This document shows positions 35,460-45,851 of a DNA stretch of 64,000 bases, in pieces. A model generated the notes under the pieces. The model was not told the origin of the DNA. It did not search any database and worked only from the letters and a program-made list of their open reading frames with translations. Source of the stretch: Salinispora oceanensis. GTDB taxonomy: Bacteria > Actinomycetota > Actinomycetes > Mycobacteriales > Micromonosporaceae. Each line of letters opens with the position of its first letter. The first letter of the stretch is position 1. Made by a program: the position numbers and the translations under genes. The stretch is taken from positions 1,729,875 to 1,793,874 of the forward strand of contig NZ_KB911579.1 of NCBI RefSeq assembly GCF_000383575.1, written 5' to 3'.

Positions 35460-36071
35460 TCATTCCGGCACCGCCACGCCCAGGTGCACCCGGACCAGCT
35501 CGGCGAGGCGGGCGTCGTCGAGCGCCCCGGAGACATCGACGTGCCGGATCCGGCTGTTCGCGTCAACGAGGACGGTCATCGGGATGGCCTTACGTCCCAA
35601 CGCCCGTTGCAGCGCCTCGCCCTGGTCGATCAGGCTGGGGAAGCGGACTCCGAAGTCCTCACCGATCGACTGGGCGCCGCTGCGGGTATCCCGCATGTTC
35701 ACCCCGACGACCGTCAGCTGCCCTTCGGCCTGCTCGCTGAGCCGCTGGAACGCGGGCAGCTCGGCCCGGCAGGGGGCACACCACGAGGCCCACAGGTTGA
35801 TCACGGCTGGGCCCTGGATCTGGTGCAGATCGACCGGAGCACCACCGGTGAAGCAGGGCAGCGTCAGCTCCGGCAGGGGCGTGCCACCGGGGGCCGGAGT
35901 GGCGGGTGGGGCGCTGGGCTGGTCGGTAGTCAGGCCGGAGCAGTCCGCGAACGGGGAGGGCCGGTTCTGCGCCACCTCATCCCGGGTGCTGGCCTGCTCC
36001 GGCCCGGCGTCGGTGCAGCCGGCCACCGCCAGCAACGCCGGGACGAGCAGGGCTACCAGCCGCTTCCTCAC
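35460..36071 (-). CDS. TlpA-like thioredoxin-fold lipoprotein
   Basis: A 203-residue exported thiol-disulfide protein. The N-terminus has a signal peptide ending in the lipobox AVAGC, so it is probably lipid-anchored. The redox motif [15 protein letters not shown] (CxxC) lies in a TlpA/ResA-like domain. It probably reduces or delivers electrons to exported thiols, for example in cytochrome c maturation. The GTG start overlaps the nth stop by 4 bp (36068-36071). Confidence 0.9.
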   Translation of the reverse strand: MRKRLVALLVPALLAVAGCTDAGPEQASTRDEVAQNRPSPFADCSGLTTDQPSAPPATPAPGGTPLPELTLPCFTGGAPVDLHQIQGPAVINLWASWCAPCRAELPAFQRLSEQAEGQLTVVGVNMRDTRSGAQSIGEDFGVRFPSLIDQGEALQRALGRKAIPMTVLVDANSRIRHVDVSGALDDARLAELVRVHLGVAVPE

Positions 36072-36847
36072 GGCGCCTCCACCGCCTGGTCCGGGGCCGG
36101 CACCAGCTCCGGATCAACGCCGGCGGCCACTGCAAGCTCCCGGGCCCGGGGGCCCTTGAGCAGCCGCGCGGCCACCGCCGGATCGGTCGGCCCGGTCCCG
36201 TAGGACGGGCAGAGCTTGGTCAGGGTGCAGGCGCCGCACGCCGGCTTTCGGGCCGCGCAGACCCGGCGCCCGTGGAAGATGATCCGGTGCGACAGCATCG
36301 TCCAGTCGCGCTTCGGATAGAGCGCCCCGATCGCGTGCTCGATCTTGACCGGGTCGGTCTCGGTGGTCAGCCCCCACCGCCGTACGAGTCGGTTGAAGTG
36401 CGTGTCGACGGTGATTCCCGGCACGTCGAACGCGTTGCCGAGGATGACGTTCGCCGTCTTGCGGCCGATTCCGGGCAGGGACACCAGGTCGGTCAGCTTC
36501 CCGGGAACCTGGCCGTCGTGTCGTTCGACCAGCCCCTGGCCCAGCCGGATCAGGGAATCTGCCTTGTTGCGGTAGAAACCGGTGGAGCGGATCAGCTCCT
36601 CCAGCTCGGTCCGGTCGGCGCCGGCGTAGTCGGCCGCCTGCGGGTAGCGGGCGAACAACTTCGGGGTGACCTCGTTGACCCGCTTGTCCGTGCACTGGGC
36701 GGAGAGGATAGTCGCGACGGCCAGCTCCAACGGATTGGAGTGGTCGAGTTCGCAGTGCGCGTCCGGGTGGGTCTCGGCCAGCACCCGCCCGATCCGCCGG
36801 GCGCGGCGCGTCCGAGCGAGGTCGGTCTCCCTGAGACTGATGGTCAC
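36068..36847 (-). CDS. nth: Endonuclease III (DNA glycosylase/AP lyase)
   Basis: Base-excision repair enzyme removing oxidised pyrimidines. The helix-hairpin-helix [11 protein letters not shown] carries the catalytic Lys, VDTHF the catalytic Asp, and the C-terminus has the four-Cys iron-sulfur pattern [17 protein letters not shown] (C-x6-C-x2-C-x5-C). GTG at 36847 is chosen; an ATG at 36880 in the same frame is the alternative and adds 11 basic residues. A C-terminal extension of ~45 residues follows the cluster. Coupled to tlpA by a 4-bp overlap. Confidence 0.95.
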   Translation of the reverse strand: MTISLRETDLARTRRARRIGRVLAETHPDAHCELDHSNPLELAVATILSAQCTDKRVNEVTPKLFARYPQAADYAGADRTELEELIRSTGFYRNKADSLIRLGQGLVERHDGQVPGKLTDLVSLPGIGRKTANVILGNAFDVPGITVDTHFNRLVRRWGLTTETDPVKIEHAIGALYPKRDWTMLSHRIIFHGRRVCAARKPACGACTLTKLCPSYGTGPTDPAVAARLLKGPRARELAVAAGVDPELVPAPDQAVEAP

Positions 36848-36910
36848 GCCGGCCAGCCTACGTCGCCGGCCACCGGTCACCGCTGCGTGCCCGTGTCGTG
36901 GGCTCGACCG

Positions 36911-38050
36911 TCACGGCAGGCTAATCTTCCCCTGGTCATCGAAGACCGCACCGGTATCCGGGAAGTCCGCGGCACTGAGCTCGCGCACCAGCCCCAGGCC
37001 CCGGCCGTCCGGGTCCACCGTCGGCAGCCCCGACTCGTCCATCCGCGTCGAGGCGAACGACCCACCGTCCCAGGTGCCGTCGGGCTGCAACGACACCTTG
37101 AGCACGCCGCCCCAGCCAAGCCGGCCGCTGCGGTTGAGCGTGTTCCCACCGCCGGCGAAGTTGCCCAGGCTGTACGCGATCAGCCGGCCCTGGTAGAACT
37201 CCATGCCGCGGAGGACGTGTGGGCCGTGCCCGACGATCAGATCCGCGCCAGCGTCGATCATGGCCTTGGCGAACCGGACCGGGTCGCCCCGGTTTTCTCC
37301 CAGGTACTGCTCGGTGCCCGGTTTGACCTGGGTCTTGTCGGCTCCCTCCGCACCCATGTGCACCTGCACCACCACCAGATCCGCCTGCTCAGCGGCCTTG
37401 GCGACGACCTGTTCCCCCGCCGGGATGTCGGTCAGCGGGTTCGACCACGCGTACGACGAGAAGCCAACCACCGCCACCTGGACGCCGCGCACGTCCACGA
37501 CGGTGATCTGGTCCGGCGCGCCCGTGTGCGCCAGTTCGTACTGCTCAAGCGCCTGTCGGGTGTTCTCGAGGCCCTTCGAGCCGAAGTCGTTTCCGTGGTT
37601 GTTGGCCAGGTTGAGCAGGCCGAATCCGCCGTCGCGCAGGTGCGCCGCGTACTCCGGTGGGGCCCGGAACTGATAACAGTTGGTGGAGTCCGCGCCGCAC
37701 TTGCCGGTCCCGGTGTCGACCGTGAGCGGCTCCTCCAGGTTGCCCATCACCAGGTCGGCGGCGAGTTCCGGGCGCACCTCGTCGAAGAAGCCCTCCCCGT
37801 CGTTGGGGGGCAGCCGGTCCGGGGCGTTGCCCAGAATGATGTCACCGGTGGCGGTGAGGGAGACTGTCGCCGCCACGGTGGGGGACGCGGAGGGGGCGGC
37901 AGTGCCGGGCTGCCACGCCCCGCCGGACCCGCCCGTATCGGGGCCGGCCGTACTGCAGCCGGCGACGACCAGCACGGCGAGCAGCGCGCCGGCCGACCGG
38001 AGTCGACGCAGACGGTCCGCGAACGTGAATTTCCTGAGGTGGGCGCGCAT
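36911..38050 (-). CDS. CapA-family (poly-gamma-glutamate synthesis-like) lipoprotein
   Basis: A 379-residue exported protein with basic N-terminus, hydrophobic segment and lipobox VVAGC. The CapA/PGA_cap domain follows: TATGDIILG, GNLEEPLT, LLNLANNHGNDFG, VVQVHMGAE, VGHGPHVLRGMEF and SLGNFAGGG. These residues form a calcineurin-like metallophosphoesterase site. In this genus the substrate is not known; a role in cell-surface polymer metabolism is inferred from the family only. Confidence 0.88.
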   Translation of the reverse strand: MRAHLRKFTFADRLRRLRSAGALLAVLVVAGCSTAGPDTGGSGGAWQPGTAAPSASPTVAATVSLTATGDIILGNAPDRLPPNDGEGFFDEVRPELAADLVMGNLEEPLTVDTGTGKCGADSTNCYQFRAPPEYAAHLRDGGFGLLNLANNHGNDFGSKGLENTRQALEQYELAHTGAPDQITVVDVRGVQVAVVGFSSYAWSNPLTDIPAGEQVVAKAAEQADLVVVQVHMGAEGADKTQVKPGTEQYLGENRGDPVRFAKAMIDAGADLIVGHGPHVLRGMEFYQGRLIAYSLGNFAGGGNTLNRSGRLGWGGVLKVSLQPDGTWDGGSFASTRMDESGLPTVDPDGRGLGLVRELSAADFPDTGAVFDDQGKISLP

Positions 38051-38107
38051 CGCCGCGACCTTACCGGGCCCTCGCCCGGCCGACGAGGCCTAATCTGGCG
38101 AGATCAC

Positions 38108-38833
38108 TCAACCGGACGGCCGCTGCGACCAGGGCACCAACGGGCGGGTGCCCCCAGCCAGGACCGCCCGGTGCACCGCCCGGGCCAGCGGTGCGCCCCA
38201 GGTGGAGCGGGGACCACCGTACGGCGCCTCGGGCCCTTTAGTCGGGCAGCAGACAACGACCGCGTCCGTCGGGGTGCCGGTGCCGGGCACTCCCAGCTCG
38301 GCGATGGCCTGCGCCTTCGCCTCGGTGGCGGTCGCCACGGCGTTGATCAGCGCGGCGGGACCCAGCCGGGCCGGCACGTACACCACGGTGTTGACGGTGC
38401 CGACCGGATGACCACCTGCGCCGGGCCCGGCCACGGCCGGGACGCGCTCGGGCCCGGCCTCGGGTGGGACGCGCTCGGGCCCGGCCTCGGGTGGGGCGGC
38501 GGCCCAGATCGGCACGCCGAGCCCGACGGTCGCCCAGACCCGTACTCCGGTGTCGGTTCGGGTCACCACCTCCGCGACGTCCACCCCGGTCAGCAGCCCC
38601 ACTCCAGGGCCGTCGAGGCCGAACCCCGCGGCCAGTTCGGCCAGGTGGGAGACGGGGTCGTCCCGGTCGTACGACATCGGGACGGTCGCGTTGAGCACCC
38701 AGCTCCGTACGCCCAGCCCGCCGCCGAGCGCCGCTGAACTCGCGCTGAGTAACGGCCGCTCGGCCCGCCAGACCAGCACCGGAAGGTCCCGCCCGTCCTC
38801 ACGACGGGTGCACAGCGACGGTTCGTTCAGCAC
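38108..38833 (-). CDS. cbiZ: Adenosylcobinamide amidohydrolase
   Basis: A 241-residue CbiZ-family enzyme, which cleaves the aminopropanol side chain of adenosylcobinamide to salvage cobinamides into cobyric acid. Characteristic stretches are ASSAALGGGLG, the VPMSYDRDDP region, VGLLTGVDV and NTVVYVP with an ATEAKAQAI helix. A perfect 27-bp tandem duplication (38439-38465 and 38466-38492) repeats PEAGPERVP in a surface loop. No other cobalamin genes lie in the window. Confidence 0.85.
   Translation of the reverse strand: MLNEPSLCTRREDGRDLPVLVWRAERPLLSASSAALGGGLGVRSWVLNATVPMSYDRDDPVSHLAELAAGFGLDGPGVGLLTGVDVAEVVTRTDTGVRVWATVGLGVPIWAAAPPEAGPERVPPEAGPERVPAVAGPGAGGHPVGTVNTVVYVPARLGPAALINAVATATEAKAQAIAELGVPGTGTPTDAVVVCCPTKGPEAPYGGPRSTWGAPLARAVHRAVLAGGTRPLVPWSQRPSG
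38439..38492 (-). repeat. Two perfect 27-bp tandem repeats inside cbiZ
   Basis: The two units are identical base for base and in frame (nine residues each), indicating a recent slippage duplication in a loop of the enzyme. Confidence 0.9.
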
Positions 38834-38962
38834 GGGGCGACCCTACGGCCCGTTCCTGCGCCCGGCACACCTCACCTGGTGCGGCGGGGTACCGTAACGT
38901 TGACGACGGCCGGCAGGTTACGCCCAACGATCACGTTTCCCGGGGTGCACCTCGGAATATCC

Positions 38963-38981
38963 GCGCACGTGCGCCTAGACT
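38963..38981 (+). promoter_or_regulatory. Palindrome GCGCACGTGCGC adjoining a -10-like box upstream of crp
   Basis: A perfect 12-bp palindrome (38963-38974) is followed one base later by TAGACT (38976-38981), a good -10 element. The crp start is 68 bp downstream. A regulator bound at the palindrome would block the promoter. It is not the TGTGA-N6-TCACA site usual for this family, so autoregulation is not shown. Confidence 0.4.
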
Positions 38982-39049
38982 GACCGAGCGCGAGGGAGAA
39001 GCGGACGGCGGACCCGCCGACGGACGGCACGCGCAGGCGGAGGTGCGCG

Positions 39050-39727
39050 ATGGACGAGGTACTGGCCCGGAGTGGGATCTTCCAGGGGGTCGACCCGGAG
39101 GCTGCCGAGGCGTTGGCCAAGGAGATGGAGACGATCGAGGTCCGCAAGGGCGATGTCGTCTTCAACGAGGGCGAGCCCGGTGACAGCCTGTACATCCTCC
39201 TCTCCGGCAAAATCAAGGTCGGACGTCGGGCGGCCGACGGGCGACAGAACCTGATCGCGGTCATGGGCCCGTCGGACATGGTCGGTGAGCTGTCGCTCTT
39301 TGACCCGGGGCCCCGGACGGCGACGGCGACGGCGGTAACCGACACCCGCCTGGTGCGGCTCCGTAAGCAGGCGCTGCGCCCCTGGCTGAACAACCGGCCC
39401 GAGATCGCCGAGCAGTTGCTGCGGGTGCTCGCCCGTCGGCTGCGCCGGACCAACGACTCACTGGCCGACCTGATCTTCACTGACGTGCCCGGTCGGGTCG
39501 CGAAGAACCTGCTCCAGCTGGCGGGGCGCTTCGGCACCCGGGACGGCGGCGTACTGCGGGTGACCCATGACCTGACCCAGGAGGAGATCGCCCAGCTCGT
39601 GGGCGCCTCCCGGGAGACGGTCAACAAGGCCCTTGCCGACTTCGCCTCGCGGGGCTGGCTGCGCCTGGACGGCAAGAGCATCATCATCCTGGACCCGGAG
39701 CGCCTGGCTCGCCGCGCCCGCGTCTGA
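39050..39727 (+). CDS. crp: Crp/Fnr-family transcriptional regulator
   Basis: A 225-residue global regulator of the GlxR/Crp type. The N-terminal cyclic-nucleotide-binding domain has [17 protein letters not shown] and the phosphate-binding cassette [15 protein letters not shown]. The C-terminal helix-turn-helix reads [30 protein letters not shown] ribosome binding site lies 8 nt before the ATG. Position opposite nth is the usual actinobacterial arrangement. A strong intrinsic terminator follows. Confidence 0.93.
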   Translation: MDEVLARSGIFQGVDPEAAEALAKEMETIEVRKGDVVFNEGEPGDSLYILLSGKIKVGRRAADGRQNLIAVMGPSDMVGELSLFDPGPRTATATAVTDTRLVRLRKQALRPWLNNRPEIAEQLLRVLARRLRRTNDSLADLIFTDVPGRVAKNLLQLAGRFGTRDGGVLRVTHDLTQEEIAQLVGASRETVNKALADFASRGWLRLDGKSIIILDPERLARRARV

Positions 39728-39777
39728 TCGCCCCGCCCACCCGCGGGTCTGGAATCCACGGGGGTGTTACCGCTGTA

Positions 39778-39807
39778 ACGGCGGCCGGTTCGCCGGCCGC
39801 CGTTTTT
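39778..39807 (+). terminator. Intrinsic terminator after crp
   Basis: An 11-bp perfect stem (39778-39788 with 39793-39803) with a TTCG loop runs directly into a T-tract (39803-39807), a textbook rho-independent terminator. A smaller hairpin, GTTAC/GTAAC, sits just upstream (39766-39779). Confidence 0.92.
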
Positions 39808-39828
39808 GCTCGCCCAAAAAAATCAGGC

Positions 39829-39857
39829 TTGACTGTTTGTTTTGGGAACGGCACGCT
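39829..39857 (+). promoter_or_regulatory. Promoter for the TetR gene, possibly giving a leaderless mRNA
   Basis: TTGACT (39829-39834) and CACGCT (39852-39857) are spaced 17 bp apart. The -10 is imperfect at its first base. Transcription would start close to 39864, the GTG itself. The AT-rich stretch just upstream (39816-39845) is a likely regulator site. Confidence 0.42.
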
Positions 39858-39863
39858 GAGGCC

Positions 39864-40469
39864 GTGTCCGGAACATCGACCCGCGTCCCCCAACAGGAAC
39901 GTAGCCGCGCCACCCAGGCCCGACTACTTGAGGCCACTGTGGCGTGCCTGGTCGAGCATGGCTGGTCCGGCACCACGACGACCGTGATAGCGACCCGGGC
40001 CGGAGTGTCCCGGGGCGCCCAACTGCACCACTACCCCACCAAGGCGGCCCTGGTCACCGCCGCGGTCGCGCATCTCGCCGAGCGGCGCGCGGAGGAGCTG
40101 CGCGTCGAGGCGAAGGCCCTGCCCGCCGGCCCACAGCGGTTGGACCGGGTGGTGGACCTGCTCGCCGCGGCCTTCACCGGACCGCTCTTCATCGCCGCCC
40201 TCGAGCTGTGGGTCGCCGCCCGCACCGACCGCGAACTACGGGCGGCGCTGGTGCCGCTGGAGGCCCGACTCGGCCGGGAGATGCACCGACTGACCGTCGC
40301 CCTGCTCGAGGTTGACGAGCGCCAACCCGGCGTACGGGAGGCGGTGCAGGCCACCCTCGACCTGCTCCGCGGCCTCGGCGTGGCGAACCTGCTCAACGAC
40401 GACTCCGCCCGGCGCACCACACTGCTCACCGCCTGGAAACGCCAACTCACCGAGCTCCTCGCCCCCTGA
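39864..40469 (+). CDS. TetR-family regulator of the acyl-CoA catabolic operon
   Basis: A 201-residue TetR-type repressor. The N-terminal helix-turn-helix spans ATRAGVSRGAQLHHYPTKAALV (about residues 33-55), followed by an all-helical ligand domain. It is the first gene of a rightward run of overlapping catabolic genes, so it likely represses them and is relieved by an acyl-CoA or terpenoid intermediate; that is inference from position. GTG at 39864 lacks a clear ribosome binding site. The stop is 37 bp before the next gene. Confidence 0.88.
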   Translation: MSGTSTRVPQQERSRATQARLLEATVACLVEHGWSGTTTTVIATRAGVSRGAQLHHYPTKAALVTAAVAHLAERRAEELRVEAKALPAGPQRLDRVVDLLAAAFTGPLFIAALELWVAARTDRELRAALVPLEARLGREMHRLTVALLEVDERQPGVREAVQATLDLLRGLGVANLLNDDSARRTTLLTAWKRQLTELLAP

Positions 40470-40506
40470 CCCGTCCCGCACCACCGCCGACTCCCCCGGA
40501 GGCACC

Positions 40507-41316
40507 ATGGTCAACCTGACGGACCTGCTGACCGATCTGGCCGCCGAGTCAGCCGAACTGGACGCGCTCGTGGCGCCGCTGTCGACCGCCGAGTGGGCCC
40601 GCGCCACGCCCGCACCCGGTTGGACGATCGGCCACCAGATCGCGCACCTGGCCTGGACCGATCACGCCGCGCAGCTCGCCGCGACGGACGCCGACGCGTT
40701 CTACGCCTCCGTCGCCACCGCAGCCGACCCGACCCGGCTGGTGGACGCGGGCGCGGAAGAGTTCCTCGCCCCGGCGGCCGAGCTGCTGCCCCGCTGGCGC
40801 TCCGGCCGGGCGGCGCTGGCCAGCGCCCTCGCGGCCACCCCGACTGGCGAGAAGCTCCCCTGGTACGGCACCAGGATGTCCCCCGCGTCGATGGCCACCG
40901 CACGGATCATGGAGACCTGGGCACACGGCGCGGACGTGGCCGACGCGCTCGGGATCACCCGGCCGGCCACGGCACGGCTGCGGCACATCGCGCACCTCGG
41001 CTTCCGGACGCTGCCGCACTCCTTCGCCGCACACGGTCACCCGCTGCCGACCGCACCGGTCCGAATCGAACTGACCGCACCACCCACCAGCGCCGACACC
41101 GCCGGCGCGACCTGGGCCTACGGTCCCGCGGACGCCGCCAACCGGGTCACCGGACCGGCACTGGACTTCTGCCTGCTGGTGACCCAGCGCCGGCACCGCG
41201 CCGATCTCACCCTCACCGCGACCGGTCCGGTCGCCGAGGCCTGGCTGGACGTGGCCCAGGCCTTCGCCGGCCCACCCGGCGCAGGCCGGACGCCACAAGC
41301 GCAGGCCACGGCGTGA
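40507..41316 (+). CDS. TIGR03084-like metal-binding protein (DinB/maleylpyruvate-isomerase fold)
   Basis: A 269-residue protein of the DinB-like/mycothiol-dependent isomerase-like superfamily. The N-terminal helical bundle has GHQIAHLAWTDH and METWAHGADVAD, supplying His ligands for a divalent metal; a C-terminal domain of ~90 residues follows. Members of this group occur beside AtuA-type genes, and the exact reaction is unknown. ATG at 40507 follows a GGAGG sequence. The stop overlaps the AtuA-like GTG by 4 bp. Confidence 0.78.
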   Translation: MVNLTDLLTDLAAESAELDALVAPLSTAEWARATPAPGWTIGHQIAHLAWTDHAAQLAATDADAFYASVATAADPTRLVDAGAEEFLAPAAELLPRWRSGRAALASALAATPTGEKLPWYGTRMSPASMATARIMETWAHGADVADALGITRPATARLRHIAHLGFRTLPHSFAAHGHPLPTAPVRIELTAPPTSADTAGATWAYGPADAANRVTGPALDFCLLVTQRRHRADLTLTATGPVAEAWLDVAQAFAGPPGAGRTPQAQATA

Positions 41317-43025
41317 GCGCCGGCACCGCCGACAGCACGCATACCCCGCTGCGGGTCGGCAACGCCTCCGGCTTCTACGGCGACCGCTTCTCCGCCTGGC
41401 AGGAGATGCTCGCCGGGGGTGACCTGGACGTGCTCACCGGGGACTACCTCGCCGAGCTGACCATGCTCATTCTGGGTAGAGACCGGATGCGGGACCCCGA
41501 CCTCGGCTATGCGCGGACCTTCCTGCGGCAACTCGAGGGGACCCTCGGCACCGCGCGGGAACGCGGCGTCCGGATCGTCACCAACGCCGGCGGGCTGAAC
41601 CCCGCCGGGCTGGCCACCGCCGTCCGCTCCCTCGCCCAACGGCTCGGGCTCGACCTCAAGGTCGGATACGTCGAGGGCGACTCCCTCTCCCGGCCGAACG
41701 CGCTGACCGCGAACGCGTACCTCGGGGCGTTCGGGATCGCCGCCGCGCTCGACGCCGGCGCCGACGTGGTGATCACCGGGCGGGTCACCGACGCCTCCCT
41801 GGTGGTCGGGCCGGCGATCGCCCGGTTCGGCTGGGACCACGACGACCTGGACGCCCTCGCCGGCGCGACCGTCGCCGGGCATCTCCTCGAATGCGGCGCG
41901 CAGGTGACCGGCGGCAACTTCAGCTTCTTCACCGAGCTGCCAGACGGTGGGCACCGGCCCGGCTTCCCCCTCGCCGAATTACACGCCGACGGCTCGGCGG
42001 TGCTCACGAAGCACCCGGGCACCGGGGGCGCGGTCACCATCGAGACGGTCACCGCCCAGCTCCTGTACGAGGTGGGCGCGCCGGCCTACCTCGGGCCGGA
42101 CGTCGTCACCCACCTGGACTCGGTGCGCCTCACCAAGGACGGGCCGGACCGGGTTCGGGTCTCCGGGGTTCGGGGGACGCCACCACCGGAGACGCTCAAG
42201 GTCGGCGTCAACAACCTCGGCGGCTTCCGTAACTCGATGACCTTCGTACTCTGCGGGCTGGACATCCCGGCCAAGGCGGCCCTGGTCCGCGGGCAACTCG
42301 AGGAGACGGTCGGCAAGGAGGGGCTGGAGTTCGTCCTCGCCCGCACCGATCACCCCGACACCGCGGACACCGAGGCGGCGAGCGCCCTGCTCCACGTCCA
42401 CCTGCGGGACGGGGACAAGGCGCGGGCCGGGCGGGCCTTCTCGGCCGCGGCGGTGGAGCTGGCCCTGGCCTCGTACCCGGGTTGCACCCTGACCACGCTG
42501 CCCGGCGACGCGACACCGTACGGGGTCTTCACCGCCGACACGGTCGCGCAGGACGGCGTCGAGCACGTGGCGGTCCTGCCCGACGGCACCCGCGTACCGA
42601 TTCCCCCGCCGCCGCGGACGCAGCCGGCCCCGCCCGCGCCGGGGACGCCGGTGCCGAGCGAGGGCCCCGCCGCGTACCCAACCCGACGCCGGCCCCTCGG
42701 AGAGCTGGTGGGGGCGCGGTCCGGGGACAAGGGGGGCGACGCCAACCTGGGGGTCTGGGCGCGAACCGACGCGAGCTGGGAGTGGCTGCGGGGGTGGCTG
42801 ACCGTGGACCGCCTCGCCGAGTTGCTGCCGGAGACCGCCCCGCTGACCGTCGAGCGGTACGAGTTACCGAACCTGCGGGCGGTCAACTTCATGATCCGAG
42901 GACTGCTCGGGCCGGGGGTGGCGGCCACGACCCGCTTCGATCCGCAGGCGAAGGCGCTGGGGGAGCTACTCCGCTCCCGCATGGTTCAGGTTCCGGCCGA
43001 GTTGATCCCGGAGGGGGCATCATGA
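41313..43025 (+). CDS. AtuA-family acyclic terpene utilisation protein
   Basis: A 570-residue protein with the AtuA N-terminal domain (about 10-445; RVGNASGFYGDR, NAGGLNPAGL, ITGRVTDASLVVGPA, LECGAQVTGGNF) and a C-terminal AtuA-like domain (about 465-565; ELVGARSGDKGGDANLGVWAR, LPNLRAVNFMIRGLLG) joined by a Pro-rich linker. AtuA is required for citronellol/geraniol catabolism in Pseudomonas, but its biochemical activity is not established. The GTG start and the stop both overlap neighbours by 4 bp, so it is translationally coupled in the operon. Confidence 0.88.
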   Translation: MSAGTADSTHTPLRVGNASGFYGDRFSAWQEMLAGGDLDVLTGDYLAELTMLILGRDRMRDPDLGYARTFLRQLEGTLGTARERGVRIVTNAGGLNPAGLATAVRSLAQRLGLDLKVGYVEGDSLSRPNALTANAYLGAFGIAAALDAGADVVITGRVTDASLVVGPAIARFGWDHDDLDALAGATVAGHLLECGAQVTGGNFSFFTELPDGGHRPGFPLAELHADGSAVLTKHPGTGGAVTIETVTAQLLYEVGAPAYLGPDVVTHLDSVRLTKDGPDRVRVSGVRGTPPPETLKVGVNNLGGFRNSMTFVLCGLDIPAKAALVRGQLEETVGKEGLEFVLARTDHPDTADTEAASALLHVHLRDGDKARAGRAFSAAAVELALASYPGCTLTTLPGDATPYGVFTADTVAQDGVEHVAVLPDGTRVPIPPPPRTQPAPPAPGTPVPSEGPAAYPTRRRPLGELVGARSGDKGGDANLGVWARTDASWEWLRGWLTVDRLAELLPETAPLTVERYELPNLRAVNFMIRGLLGPGVAATTRFDPQAKALGELLRSRMVQVPAELIPEGAS

Positions 43026-44190
43026 CGATCCTCGACACCCCGGAACGTCGGCAGCTCCGTGAGCTGACCCGGGCGTTCATGGACAAAGAGGTGCTACCAC
43101 ACTTCGATGACTGGGAGCGGGCCGGCGAGGTCCCCCGAGAGCTACACGCCACGGCCGCCAAGATCGGTCTGCTCGGCATCGGCTTCCCCGAGGAGGTCGG
43201 TGGCAGCGGCGGCGACCTGCTCGACTCGGTCGTCGTCACCGAGGAGATCATCCGGTCCGGCGGCTCCTCCGGGCTGGTGGCGGCGCTCTTCACGCACGGC
43301 ATCGCCCTGCCGCACCTGGTGGCCGCCAGCGACTACGCCGGGGCGGGAACCGCGTCGGACGACGGCACCGACCTGATCGCGCGCTTCGTTCGACCAACCC
43401 TCGCCGGGTCGATGATCGGGGCGCTGGCGGTCACCGAGCCGGGGGGCGGCTCGGACGTGGCCGGGCTGCGCACGACGGCCCGCCGGGACGGTGACCACTA
43501 CCTGGTGAACGGGGCCAAGGCGTACATCACCAGCGGGCACCGGGCCGACTTCGTGACCACCGCGGTACGCACCGGCGGGCCGGGTGCGGAGGGCGTCTCC
43601 CTACTGGTGATCGAGAAGGGCACGCCGGGCTTCACCGTCGGCCGACGGATGGAGAAGCTCGGCTGGCACTGCTCGGACACCGCCGAGCTCTCCTTCGCCG
43701 ATGTCCGGGTGCCGGTGACGAATCTGGTCGGCGCGGAGAACACCGGCTTCCTCGCCATCATGCAGAACTTCGCCGCCGAGCGGGTCTCCCTGGCCACTCA
43801 GGCGTACGCGACGGCGCAGCGCTGCGTGGAGCTGACCCTGGGCTGGTGCCGGGACCGGGAGACCTTCGGCCGCCCGCTGGCGAGCCGGCAGCTCGTCCGG
43901 CACCGGCTGGCCGAGATGCACACCCGCGCCGAGTCGGCCCGCGCCCACGTGCTCGACGTGGCGGCCCGGGTCGCCGCCGGGGAGATGGTGATGACCGAGG
44001 TGGCGATGGCCAAGAACACCGCCGTCGCCGCCTGCGCCGAGGTGGTCGACGCGGCGTTGCAGCTGCACGGCGGCTTCGGCTACCTGCGCGACTCCGAGGT
44101 GGAGCGGCACTACCGCGATCAGCGCATCCTCGGCATCGGCGGCGGTGCCACCGAGATCATGAACGAGATCATCGCGAAGGGCATGGGGCT

Positions 44191-44194
<4 letters not shown>
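43022..44194 (+). CDS. Acyl-CoA dehydrogenase (first, AtuD/branched-chain type)
   Basis: A 390-residue FAD enzyme introducing an alpha-beta double bond into an acyl-CoA. Family signatures are ALAVTEPGGGSDVAGLRTTA and the C-terminal LQLHGGFGYLRDSEVERHYRDQRILGIGGGATEIM. In the Atu pathway, citronellyl-CoA dehydrogenase fills this place; leucine or other branched acyl-CoA substrates are equally possible from sequence. ATGA overlap with the upstream gene and GTGA overlap with the carboxylase downstream. Confidence 0.9.
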
Positions 44195-45792
<1,598 letters not shown>

Positions 45793-45851
45793 CAGCCACA
45801 CAGCACAGTCAGGCCCGGTCCGTAGTCGCGAACGAAGGAGACGCAGCGCGG

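Noticed and set aside
36272-38737. 821-codon rightward open frame across nth, capA-like and cbiZ
   Set aside because: It runs antisense to three clearly recognised genes and has shadow-type composition.
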